A stretch of DNA of 64,000 bases from Macrostomum hystrix (taxonomy: Eukaryota > Platyhelminthes > Macrostomidae), in contig CATNEN010000002.1 in assembly GCA_950097015.1 (NCBI GenBank), positions 992,001 to 1,056,000 of the forward strand. The letters run 5' to 3'. Both the position numbers and the translations under genes were made by a program. Each line of letters begins with the position of its first letter. The stretch's first letter is position 1. This document shows, piece by piece, positions 45,750 to 56,824 of the stretch. The notes beneath the pieces were generated by a model. It did no database searches, was not told the origin of the DNA, and saw only the letters and a program-made list of their open reading frames with translations.

Positions 45750-48700
45750 CTATTTTTCATCGTCAGCTTCAGCGATGGCAGATCCAGCTAAGCCGACGCT
45801 GCGTTTCTTCTGCGGCATCACTTCGCCGAATGCTTCCAGTTCTTGAGGAATGCTCAGCATACCATCAGCTAGGCTGTTGTCCCAGGTGTCAATCACAAAG
45901 TCGGCGCCGTTAAAATCGCCACTGTGCTTGCCCTGCGAATTTTACTACTTTCTGTGTACAATCTACTTTGAGTCTACTTTTTAATTTATTTATACTTGGC
46001 TAAAGTCAAGACATCCAAAATAATTTTTTACCTTAATTAACTCATTTGCTCCCATTTCTTGCTCAGATCTCCCATGTTTGTTAATTTCATCATCTCACAC
46101 TCCATTCCTCTAATATTAAACCCGCTAATCAAGTTCCATTCCTTTATTTAGTAACATTCCCTACCTTAATCCAGTCACATACCTTACCCTAATCCAGTCA
46201 CATTACTTACCTTAATCCAGTCACATACCTTACCCTAATCCAGTCACATACCTTACCCTAATCCAGTCCCGTTTCTCCATTAATCATACCACACGTCTTC
46301 CCATAATTCTATCACTTTAATCCCCCCAAATCCTACTATTTTTATACCCTCCATTCCCTGAAATATCTTCCACTGATCCTATCGCATTTCTTGCATCATT
46401 TTTGTTTCATTTTTTTCTTTCATTGACATTTTCTAATATTTCTTTTCTTTTCTTTTTACCTTTCCTTATCACCACATATCAGCCAATTTTCCATTAATTA
46501 CACTCAGATTTCTATCTTCTAGCATTTCTTCCATAACATTGTTTTCTTTTCATAATTGCAATTTTCATAATTCATAATCTCACCTTGGCGTCCTGCTTGG
46601 CGAACCTATCAAACATTCCTGCAAAGATGCGTTTCTCTTTTTTAGCCACCTCCCTAGCGGCGGCCATAGATTTGTCAATGCCCTGCTTGGCGGCAGTGTT
46701 GGCCGGGTTGATGGCCAGACAGGCATTGAAGTCGGTCATGGCCAGGTCATAGTCGCAGGTCTCTAGCCTGGCTTGACCGCGTCGATAAAGAGCTTTCTCA
46801 TTCTTTGGATCCAAGCGCTCGAGCACAGCTGAGCACTGGGTCACCGCCTGCTGGAAGCGTCTGGTGCGAAGACAAACCAACGCCAGGTTTAGCCGACCGG
46901 CAAGCAACAGGCGGTTCCGATCGCTTAACAGGTCTGCATCGTCGCGAAAATCTGCGTCCCATTCTAGGTAGTCCACAACCTATAGTTTCAGACACGTATA
47001 TCGGACTGTAAATCGCGTATCAATGCTAATGTAAATTCAATATCGATTCGACTTTGCGAGTCATTAATTGTACTTTTAATATCGATCGGAATGTACATAG
47101 CGTGTCAATGCTAATGTAAATTCAATATCGATTCGACTGCACATTGCGAGTCATAAATTGTACTTTTAATATCGATCGGAATGTACATCACGGGTAGATT
47201 TTGATTTCAAGTTAATATCGATCGGACTGGACATCGCGTGTCATATTAATGCGCATTTGATATCGATCGAATTCTAATACATCGTGTGTATCATTCTAAT
47301 GTACATTACATATAGTTGAAATATCGCGTATCTTTTTAATTATAAAAATAAAATAATACGCAACCCACTGGCTAGGCAGTAATATACATTTCATGTCGTT
47401 CAGATCCTACGTAGCGTGTAATAATATAATATAAATGTACACTGTCTTGGCATTTTATATCTTGTTTTCTGTCTAGCTGCAAATACATCTATATTACATC
47501 TGCTTGACGTCTGTCGCTAATTTTGGCAACAATAAGGGCCTGTACCTTGTTTATCTGACGTCAGTTGCTATTTTTAGAAACCCATGTGACGTTCTCACAC
47601 TTAAAATATCCCCTGTTTATATGCTATTTGAGCAGTGCGCTGTGAATGCCAAAAACAGATTGTTTGGTTTCTTTAATCGAATCAAATTATAATTTTCTGT
47701 TAGTTTCTTATCTGAATGTTCATTTAGTTCCTACCATCAACCACCAGGATCATATTGACAGCGGCTACCGATCTGCGACTTTGTGCAACGTGATAGCTGT
47801 GTGTTTGACCCCGACTTACTCATTGAAAAACTTCTAGACCATCTGATGTCTGCTGCCTTGCTATCTTGCACTACAATTTGTACTACTCTGAATTCAACTC
47901 AGATTGGAGAAGAAGTTAGCTTCGAGAACTGGTAGATCTGAATTGTTATACAGGCAAGCTCGTGTACAGAAACCAGTTGCTGAGAATGTAGGTCGTGTTA
48001 CGAGCTAAAAATTACTGTATTGCAACTCACCCGCTTGCAGTGCAGATAAGCTAGCTTCAGATTTCCAGCGCTGAGGCACGCCACGCCCCTAGCCTTGGCG
48101 GCTTCCGCTTCAGTCAATTTGTCCCGCTTAGTCAACTGCCAGACCTCCTTGGGCTTGACAAAGTCCAACAGTTCCACCTGGTACACCAGGCTAGTATGGA
48201 CTGGTAAGCCAATCTCCTGACAGCTCTGGTTGCCATAGCCCTGACTAGGCGAATTCAGCCAGATCGCGGCTATTTCGCATTTGAACATTTTAGCGATAGC
48301 GACCTCAATGCCAGGGCAGAAGCCGTCAGTTGGTGGCAGAATTTCGCCCAACTCAAACTGCAACTGCTTAGCGGGTAGAAATTCTTTGATTGTTGAATAG
48401 TCCAAAGTAGAATTTTCTAGATCGGAAGAGCTCGACGGTGATTGGCTATACCAGCCTCGAAGTCGGACTGTGACCTGGCTGCCCAGAGTTGGACTGACAA
48501 AGCCTAAAATAGAGATTGAGGAAATTTATGTTTATTAATAGATCTCCCAAAACATTCAACCAATTGCCACGAAAATCCAGAGCTCCAGATCCTAAAGGTC
48601 CAGAAAATCTGCATCGTCTAGATATAACCACCAATATAGTCATACTTTTTCTGCTAACAAAATTTCTGAAGCAATCGTGTCGGCTATAATATTGTAAATT

Positions 48701-51700
48701 ATTATGTCATCGAGCCAATATCAGAACGGCAGTTGTCCTAGGCACTAAAGTCTTCGACAATAATTGCAGAATATCTCGACGATGCTGTCTCGGGCGGCAT
48801 TGAAAGTTAGTTCATCGTATAGGGCGTAAAATTTTGATTGATATGGTGGACTTTCACGAAAATCGGTCATTCGGTTTGGGAGCTATCGCAAAGTAGGCCA
48901 GTGGGTATTTGAAATATTCACTCAAGGTCAAGTGAACTTGTACAAGCAAAGTAAAGTCCAAGCAAAGCAAAGTAAAAAATCAATTTTATCAGTTCACCTT
49001 CACCGTGCCGAAGGACGCTGCGCAAAATGCTGCCATCCTTCTCAGCGGAAATGTCGTCTCCACGCCAGTCCAACAGTTCGACGTCTATGGCAACACTCGC
49101 CTTGACACCGGCGCAGCAGCCATTAATTAGCTTCACCTGGGACGCTGCGCCATTGTTGCCGCCTGCACCCCCGCAGCAGTCGTTGTGTTCATCACTGTCA
49201 TCGCCGTGAGCGTAGTCACATCTGGCGAACAGCCGACATATTTCTCCCCGGCGCATTGTTGGTAGGCAGACCTCCAGGGCTTTTAATGTCTCACCTTTCA
49301 TGTTTTTTAATTGAGAACAAAGGCATTTTAACGATTTCCGTATAAATGAGCATTTGAATTTTTTACGGCCTATTTTTCATTATATTTTATTGTTATTTGT
49401 TATACAAGCTAAGCTGCTATTTTATATTTTGCCACTTCCGTTGACTAAGTGCTCAAAAACAATATAATTTGTGCTGAATAACACGATCGTATAGCTGTCG
49501 TAGTGTACTGTTAGCTGCAGTTAGACTCTGTGTCTTACGCTAGCATCATACCCAGGAACTTCTGGACAGAGCTCGGTGAACCCAGGCTGCAGAGATGCAG
49601 TCGACAGCTTCGCCAGTTCGACGGATCAGTCATGAAGTCTCTCGGATACTTCAAGGCCGCTGTAGAACTGGAGAAGATTCACCAGCGTGAACATCATGGT
49701 TACTGCATGTACCCAGGACCATGGATTGCTGGGTAAGGATGCACTGCATTTTAACCTAGACGACGTTACCGTCAACCACGCTGCTGAGGAACTGAGGTGT
49801 TCGCTAGGGATCCAGCGAGGTTTCCGGGCCTAGATCCTGCTAAAGGACAATGTGCGTCCCAGCTACTTTAAGGCTAGACAGGCTAGACGATCCACACGAA
49901 GCCGCTAGTAGTGGAAAAACTGCGCGAAATGGTGATGGAAGGGATCCTAGAGCCCGTTTCCCAAGGCGGGAGCAAGTGGGCATCGCCCATCCTCGTGGAA
50001 AGGAAGCTCAACGGCGACATCCGTATCTGCTCAGATTACAAAGTGGGTGTCAACCAGAAGATCTGCAACGAGTCAGCTCTCTGTGAGTATGGCGTGAAGA
50101 CGTCTAGTGCTCAATTCCAAGCAGCAATCGAATCCATTGTCAGAGGCGCCGTGACGAAACCGCGCAGGACGACATCTGCGTGGGCGCGCCGACAGCTGAC
50201 GAATTGGATGTCAAGGTGACTAAGCTGCTTCAAATCCTCGAGGAGGCTGGCATGCAGATAAATCCACAAAATGTGTCCTAAGAAGCACCGAGATATCCTT
50301 TCTTGGCTACCGAATCTCTGGTGATGGCATCCAACCGGACACCAAGCTATTAGAGAAGATCAAGGCCGCCAAGCCGCCAGCCACTAGGAAGGAGCTCGAG
50401 TCCTTCCTTGGTCTGTCAAACTACTTATGCGAAATACATCCGGGCTTATTCAGAGCGGAACGAAGTGCGCAGTGATTAGACCGCCACTATCAGGCACCGT
50501 GCACACATGGCCTTCCGAGAGCACATCATGGAAGCGCGTGCACATGGATCACGCTTATGTACCAGGAATCTGACTTCTGGTTGTGGTCGACGCTTTCTCC
50601 GGCTGTCCAGAAGCCGTGCCTGTTGCGGACAAGAGCGCCAAGACTGCGGGCAATCTTCGCTAGGCAGGGCGTGCCTATGACACTGGTATCCGACGATGCG
50701 CCAGAGTTTCGTGATCGGGAGCTGCAGGCCTGGCTGGAGCCGATCGACGGCTGCTCCCGATTGTACACGCCGCCGTACCATCTGCAGTCACCAGAATCTG
50801 TTAAATTCATCGTACAGACAGGTCACAACACGGCCATCGTAACGCATGGCGCCCACGACCGTCCTGTCCGTGCAGAGATCAGATTCGACGGGCGCCGACA
50901 GACTTATTGGGCCCATCCAAGGAGCTTCCAGTGACGGCTCCCAGAGCTCACCAGAGCTCTGCCTTCCAGCGGACGACCGAATCGCGGACCAGCCGCCAAA
51001 AATAAGAAAAGAAGCGAAAGAACAAGCAAGGGCATCCCACCTGAGCGCCTGATTTTGCGCCGGTGAAGGGGATGTGAAGCCGTGACTAACTTTTGTCTGC
51101 TAAACTAGGGCACCCAAAGCAGTCTTTGTCTGCCTCCATTTCGTGTGCGTGTCCTGTCTCTCCTCGTCCCATCCAGCGTTAGCGTTTCTGTCTCCGCTCC
51201 TCATCTTTCTTATCTGTCACTGTCAGTATCTGTCACAACAAGTATGTACACATCCATAGCTCTGTCTCACACTCACACGTACTCCACTACAGCATAAGAT
51301 TTCTGTCCTATCGAATAGACAGTAAGAACTCAAATTGCCTCACTAAGCGGCAATAAAGCACTGTTAGTTACCGTGGTGTACTAAAAGCTGTCGTAATGTA
51401 CTGTTAGCTGCTGTGCTGTACTTTTAGCTGTCCTAGTGTACGATTGCTGTCGTAGTGTACTATTTACCGACGGTGTTTACCAGTAATTGTAGTTTTGCAG
51501 CTCTTTTCCCTGAAAGAATAAATGTAGACCTGATGGTTCAAGCTAAAATTCTCACCATTATCCAATTTGAACGAAAGCGGCTTGCCTAAGCCGTCTTCAC
51601 CGCGAGTGCAACCATAAACCTGGCCGTCACGGTCGCCTCCAAAATATTTAGCAGTCAGGTGAACTGTCACATAGTCTCCGTGATGCGGCCTACTTAATAA

Positions 51701-51901
51701 TTCTTCGCTGTCGTCTGTTTCAGTGGAACTTTCTGAGTAATTCAGAGACCTGCTGCGAACTTTGAGCATCATCTTGAAGACGCCGCCGTCATCTGTCAAG
51801 GCCTCGGCTTCAGCCGGAACATTCAACGGAGGCAACTGCACAGGAGCCTGTGGGGTACCTTCGCCGTTAGCTGACAGACTGGGATCTGTTGATGACGTCA
51901 T
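45750..51901 (-). CDS. FKBP4/5-like TPR immunophilin
   Basis: Five exons: 51556-51901, 48998-49294, 48031-48503, 46584-46979, 45750-45932. Phases close to 564 residues (human FKBP4 459). Order: N-terminal disordered stretch; FK1 split by a join giving LDNGETLKALE; a linker VELLDWRGDDISAEKDGSIL that aligns with the FK1-FK2 linker of FKBP51/52; FK2; then TPRs (GRLNLALVCLRTRRFQQAV; ALYRRGQARLETCDYDLAM) and a KKEKRIFAGMFDRF helix as in FKBP51/52. These proteins are Hsp90 co-chaperones (family knowledge). In FK1 the usual Asp of FDSS is Gly (VYGCT) and the Trp of the I-x-G/A-W site is Leu, so isomerase activity is doubtful. FK1 also carries an extra insert (DDSDEHNDCCGGAGGN). The ATG is preceded by CAGACAG|A, a possible splice acceptor. 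Confidence 0.92.
46150..46270. repeat. 22-bp minisatellite
   Basis: About 5 copies of 'ccttaccctaatccagtcac' plus ata. Last intron of the FKBP gene. The remainder of that intron (45933-46583) is AT-rich with no other feature. Confidence 0.85.
47035..47290. repeat. Degenerate repeat with ATCGAT palindromes, about 60-bp unit
   Basis: Four to five diverged copies built from aatatcgatcggaatgtaca, gcgtgtcaatgctaatgta and aattcaatatcgattcgact. In the FKBP intron between 48031 and 46979. The rest of that intron, to about 48030, has no recognised feature. Confidence 0.75.
48504..48997. other. FKBP intron 2, nothing recognised
   Basis: No tandem repeat, SINE or coding signal on either strand. Confidence 0.5.
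49515..51360 (+). mobile_element. Degraded Gypsy-type LTR retroelement
   Basis: Lies in FKBP intron 1, opposite to the gene. In order: retropepsin C-terminal part (49533-49780, ending LLGKDALHFNLDD), reverse transcriptase (49890-50450: MEGILEPVSQGGSKWASPI, IRICSDY, DDICVGAP at the catalytic region, EISFLGYRISGDGIQPD), then integrase core (50500-50900: VVVDAFSGCPEAVPV, VSDDAPEFRDREL). RNase H appears deleted. The frames are broken by shifts and stops. A polypurine tract (gaagggga, 51065-51072) precedes TGTGAAGCCG, the likely 3' LTR start (51073-51360) with AATAAA at 51352-51357. No 5' LTR is seen. The 7-bp repeat ctgttag flanks both sides but also recurs nearby. Confidence 0.85.
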
Positions 51902-52006
51902 TCTGTCTGAGTGCTCGCTACGAGATTTAAGTCTCTGAAATCGAATCATGTACGCATTGTTAGCGGCACAATAATCCTTAATCCCATATTCAATGCAAGT
52001 TCTCAT

Positions 52007-52365
52007 TATCTGATATTTTACGCTCGTAACTACTTATCCTAAAATCCTTGTTCTTTACAATTATCCCACATCCCATATTCAATAAAAATGTCTTAAATCC
52101 CACGTGCAACTAATCTATCCCAAATCTCAAAAGAATCTTAAGTCACACAGCATGCACCAGTCCTAATGCTTATCGCACGCCTATGAACTAAATAAAATAT
52201 TTTGCAGTAAGTCAAATAAAAGCCTGCTACAATGGTTATTAACAACTGAAAGCAGCCTGCAGAAATATTAATCACTTAAACAGCTCAACACTGCGCAATT
52301 AGCCGGCTGCGCGGAAATGCCAGAGCAGAATAAACTGCAAGATTTGCCAGTTCTCATTTTGATAA
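52007..52365. other. FKBP upstream / EBP2 downstream gap
   Basis: No feature recognised apart from loosely repeated 'aatcccaca'-like phrases near 52030-52160. Confidence 0.45.
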
Positions 52366-52371
52366 TTTATT
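52366..52371 (-). terminator. Polyadenylation signal AATAAA
   Basis: AATAAA on the minus strand about 135 nt after the EBP2 stop. Confidence 0.55.
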
Positions 52372-52504
52372 TTACAAAACATTACTAACAGTAGTGAGTG
52401 CTTTCATAGCACTGCAGACAGATTTTCAGAGGATGCACTAAAATTATCGCGCACAATTTCCCGAAATTCGCGGTAGAAAAAAAACACGAAGACGAAAATA
52501 AGTT

Positions 52505-54759
52505 TCAACGCTTGCGGTTCCGGGTCTTGTTCTTGTTCTTGCCGAAACTCGTCTTTTGCTGCTGCGGCTGTTTGAACTTGGCCGCCTTTTTAGCCGTTGA
52601 GGCGCCGTGCTTCGCCGTGTTGAAGCCGGCGAAGGTGCGGGCGCTCTCCTTGGTGTTGTACTTGGATCGCTTTTTCTGGCCACCGAAGCCAAATTTCTTG
52701 TTTTTGTAGTCTCGCTTTTTGTTCAACTTGCGCTGCTTGCCCTGCTGCTGCTGCATCGGGGCGTCCTCCAGGCCCTGCTGCTGCCGCTGCTGCTGCTTGC
52801 CGCGCTTCTTTCCGCCAAGAATGCCTTCAAGTGTACGAGGCGCGAGATAAATATACTTCTTTGGCATTAAAACTTTCCTTATTGACATTCGCTAGTTATA
52901 TATTTCAGAACATTATCAAATCTACTCAACTTCTGAGCCAACAACTTTCTGTACAAATCTTTCGAACCCGTACATTTGCTAATTCAACACCTTTCATAAT
53001 CTTTTTTTATTTAATCCGACACCTTCTCTTACCCCACACCATCTCGAATCCCACAAGTTCTCGAATCTTAAAAGTTCTCGAATCCCACAAGTTCTCTAAT
53101 CCCACAAGTTCTCTAATCCCACAAGTTCTCTAATCCCACAAGTTCTCTAATCCCACAAGTTCTCTAATCCCACAAGTTCTCTAATGCCACAAGTTCTCTA
53201 ATCCCACACCATCTCGACTCCCACAAGTTCTCGAATCCCACAAGTGCTCGAATCTCAAAAGTTCTCGAATCCCAAAAGTTCTCTAATCCCACAAGTTCTC
53301 GAATCCCACAAGTTCTCGAATCCCACAAGTTCTCGAATCCCACAAGTTCTCTAATCCCACACCTTCTCTAATTTCACACCTTCTCTAATACCCTGTTTTT
53401 CAAACCCCACACGTCTCATAGAATGGCATTACTTATCCCACCCCCAAATCTCACACTAACCATTGTCCCATTGGTCTAATCCGAGGCCACAGACGTCACT
53501 AATATCCTTACCTTCCAAATCGGCGGAATCAACGCCGGTCTTCTTAATCTTCTTCAGCGCGTCGCTGAACTGCCGCCTCTCGGCCTGCTTCCGCTGAGTC
53601 GCCTCAACCTGAGCCTGCTTGGCGAATTTCCTCTGCTGGCGCAGCTCCTTAGCTTTCTCGCGCGCCTGCAGATCCTGTTGCCTAGCAACCAGACTGGAGC
53701 GCACCCGAGCCATGTGATCATCGGTTTTCACCATCTCAGCCAGGTAGTCGTCTGGCCTTCGCGTGGCCACGCCGAGAGCCTTCAAGCGCGACAGACCGTC
53801 AGCTGCGGCAGCCTGAGCCATCCTGTAAAACAGCAGCTCGCGCTTGAAGTCGTCGCGCACGTCGACCTGCGGGATGTGGATCGGAATTCAACTGATGTGA
53901 AACGTGACAACGTTAAGGAAAATAGCAAAATTAAGTCGACAACCCTATCTGATTCAATCGCACAATGTTATATATCCCCACAAAATCCCACACCGAATCT
54001 ACATCACATATTTAACCTTAAGATCCCACTGAAATCCTAAAGCTGATCACTAAAATCCCATTCCGTAAAGTTCCATACAGGCATACACAAAAATCCCATT
54101 CCCAAAAAATTTCAATTATCCCTACCTGCACTATGTACTCTACTTAGGCCTCATAAGCTACCTAGCTTCCACACCTTCTAACCTAGATCTCATGCCCCAT
54201 CGATATCCCATACCCTACCTAGATCCCATACCCTATCTAGATCCCATACCCTATCTAGATCCCATACCTTATCTAGATCTCATACTCTACCTAGGTCCCA
54301 AACTCTACCTAGATCCCAAACTCTACCTAGGTCCCAAACTCTACCTAGGTCCCATACTCTACCTAGATCCCAAACTCTACCTAGGTCCCATACTCTACCT
54401 AGATCCCAAACTCTAGCTAGATCCCAAACTCTACCTAGGTCCCATAGCCTACACAAATTCCCAAATCGCTCATTAATAAAGTCCCTAGCAATCCCTAACA
54501 ATGATCCTACCGTGGCGGGATCGAAGTCCAACTCGCTGCCGGGAACAGCGGCCGGCGCAGGGTCGCAAACCACGTCGAGTCGTTCAACCCAGGGCAGCTG
54601 CTCGACAGTGCTGAACTCGGCTAGCCTGGCCAGTAGGCCGGTATTGTTACACACGTGTACCCGCTGCTCCTTCTGCACGAAGGTGCCCGGACCGGCTAGG
54701 GCGACTGCCTCGCGAAGCTCTTCGTCCGATTCCGAGCCGCTGTCGTTGATTAGCTTCAT
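52505..54759 (-). CDS. EBNA1BP2: rRNA-processing protein EBP2 (EBNA1-binding protein 2 homologue)
   Basis: Nucleolar protein needed for 27S pre-rRNA processing and 60S assembly (known for the family). Exons 54511-54759, 53512-53866 and 52505-52824 give 307 residues (human 306). Conserved blocks: an acidic N-terminus (GSESDEELREA), LPWVERLDV, DDFKRELLFYRMAQAA, RRPDDYLAEMVKTDDHMARV, a long charged coiled coil with KRQQ/QRKQ-type repeats, then YKNKKFGFGGQKKRSKYNT and a basic tail. The acceptor of the last exon (CTTGAAG|GC) is weak but the frame requires it. The ATG is 7 nt after TTTCGTAG, a possible trans-splice acceptor. Introns 1 and 2 carry minisatellites. The reading frame of exon 1 stays open through intron 1. 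Confidence 0.96.
53040..53400. repeat. 17-bp minisatellite
   Basis: About 21 copies of tcccacaagttctctaa with ctcgaa variants, in EBP2 intron 2. Confidence 0.95.
54183..54460. repeat. 18-bp minisatellite
   Basis: About 15 copies of tagatcccatactctacc with ggtcccaaa variants, in EBP2 intron 1. It is in frame with the upstream exon and would encode WDLGRV/WDLARV hexamers if retained. Confidence 0.95.
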
Positions 54760-54854
54760 TGTTTCCTACGAAAACTGACTGAAATTTTCAGCGGAGTTGA
54801 CTTATAGAGAATTTCAATGTGAATATCTGTGTGATATCTGGATCGAAATAATTA

Positions 54855-55500
54855 TTTGGAATTTTAATAGCTAAAATCAGGATCTGGGAAATTTCCTGCC
54901 GAAAATATGAATCTGGGATATTTGGAGGCTAAAAAGGGGGATTCCGGGGAATTTCATGCCAAAAATTGGGATCTGGGATATTTCGTGCCTGTGAAAATGC
55001 GGATCTGGGATATTTCGTGCCTAAAATTGGAGATCTGGGATATTTCATGCCTAAAACTGAGGATCTGGGATATTTCATGCCTAAAATTGGGGATCTGGGA
55101 TATTTCATGTCTGGGAAAATGCGGATCTGGGATATTTCATGCCTAAAATTGGGGATCTGGGATATTTCATGCCTAAAATTGGGGATCTGGGATATTTCAT
55201 GCCTAAAATTGGGGATCTGGGATATTTCATGCCTAAAATTGGGGATCTGGGATATTTCATGCCTAAAATTGGGGATCTGGGATATTTTATGTCTGGGAAA
55301 ATGGGGATCTGGGATATTTCATGCCTAAAATTAGGGATCTGGGATATTTCATGTCTGGGAAAATGGGGATCTGGGATATTTCGTGCTTAAAAGTGGGGAT
55401 CTGGGATATTTGATGCCTAAAAGTGGGGATCTGGGATAACTCATGCCTAAAATTCGGGATCTGGGATATTTCATGCCTAACATTAGGGATCTGGGTTATT
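54855..55500. repeat. 29-bp minisatellite upstream of EBP2
   Basis: About 22 copies of a 29-bp unit, 'ggatctgggatatttcatgc' plus ctaaaattg. A longer variant with tgtctgggaaaatgc recurs irregularly. It begins about 95 bp upstream of the EBP2 start codon. Confidence 0.95.
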
Positions 55501-56824
55501 ACGTGGAGTACAATAGGCGATCTGAGAATTTTTTGCGTGAGAAAATGGGGAACTGTGTTATTTAGTTACGGATCCAGATTCTAAGCAAAATTAGCCACCT
55601 AGAAGTGGATTTTACTCAATTGAGAATACTTGAAAAACATTTGGGGCTTCAGCAAAAAAGTCTTTGGGGTAATTTAACTCAACTTTACTAATGGAATAAA
55701 GATAAAATTAAATTAAACTGCTCATTATATTTCCTGATCCTATAAAAATGTTTAAACTATAATCGTTGAAAGTAATGCAAAACAATAATAGCATAAATTA
55801 AAAAAAACGCACAGAACCACAACAATGACACTTTTAATAAAGAGAAACAGTTTAGAGTACAAATATTTAAAAACTAAATTATCGATCAAAAACTACAAAG
55901 CTAAACTACTGCTAACACATACAATTCTTTTAATCCTCACTTTTGATTATTGTTAAATGGTTTTTACCTTGGAATTCATTGACAACTATTAAATGGAGAA
56001 ATCACAGATTTATGGAATAAAACAATCTTTAGATTATACTGGTAATGAGAACATAGCTCTGTTACTAGACATTACACATACGAAGTGTGTAAATTTTCTA
56101 GTAGATCACAGATTAGGAGAAACAAGCATAGCATAGCAAAATGATTTAGAATTATGATTATGATTTAGAATTTGTATAAAAAGTAGAACTACCAGGGGGG
56201 ATTTTCCCCTGACAATGTTTGGTGCTGCATCCGAACGGGGGCAACGCAAGCACACGAAACTCAAAAACACGGGCCAACTTTTTGTTGCGCATCTCTTCTG
56301 AAACACGAATCAAGTCGCCAGCCCTTCAGACCGTCGAGATATTCAATGGTTCTGGCCGAAGTTCAGATTTTTCCCATAAGCGCTAGTGTATTTTAAACGG
56401 ATTTGCTGGACCTTCAAGGGCTACAACAGGAGGAAATGGGCCACTATGGACACCCTGACGCGAATTTCTCCAGTTTTACTGCTCAAGCCAAAATATTTGG
56501 TATACAAAACATACAAAAACGGGCGGCAAAATGGCTTGGCAAGTCCTACTGTTAATCGAGCTAATATTACGTCTCGAAAAAACAATTAATGATTATTAAT
56601 GATCAAATTAATATTAAAATATAGATTTCTTAAGTCAATTTTTAGAGAAAAATAAAATATTTTAGACACTGGAAAGCGTACACACCATACTACTTATTAA
56701 GTAAGATAAATATAATACCGGAGCATATTAAAAGTCACAGCTAATCAACAGACAACACAAATAAAAGAAAGTAATATTACGCGAGACAATCAAACTATCA
56801 ATCAGTCAATCGATAGGGGGCTTC
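55501..56824. other. Gap between PI4KA and EBP2
   Basis: AT-rich, including the PI4KA 3' UTR next to 56825. A short GC-richer patch (56180-56480) has no convincing coding frame. No RNA gene recognised. Confidence 0.45.

Noticed and set aside
46090-46270. Telomere-like repeats (ccctaa phrases)
   Set aside because: The unit is 22 bp (ccttaccctaatccagtcaca), not a telomeric hexamer; a minisatellite in an FKBP intron.
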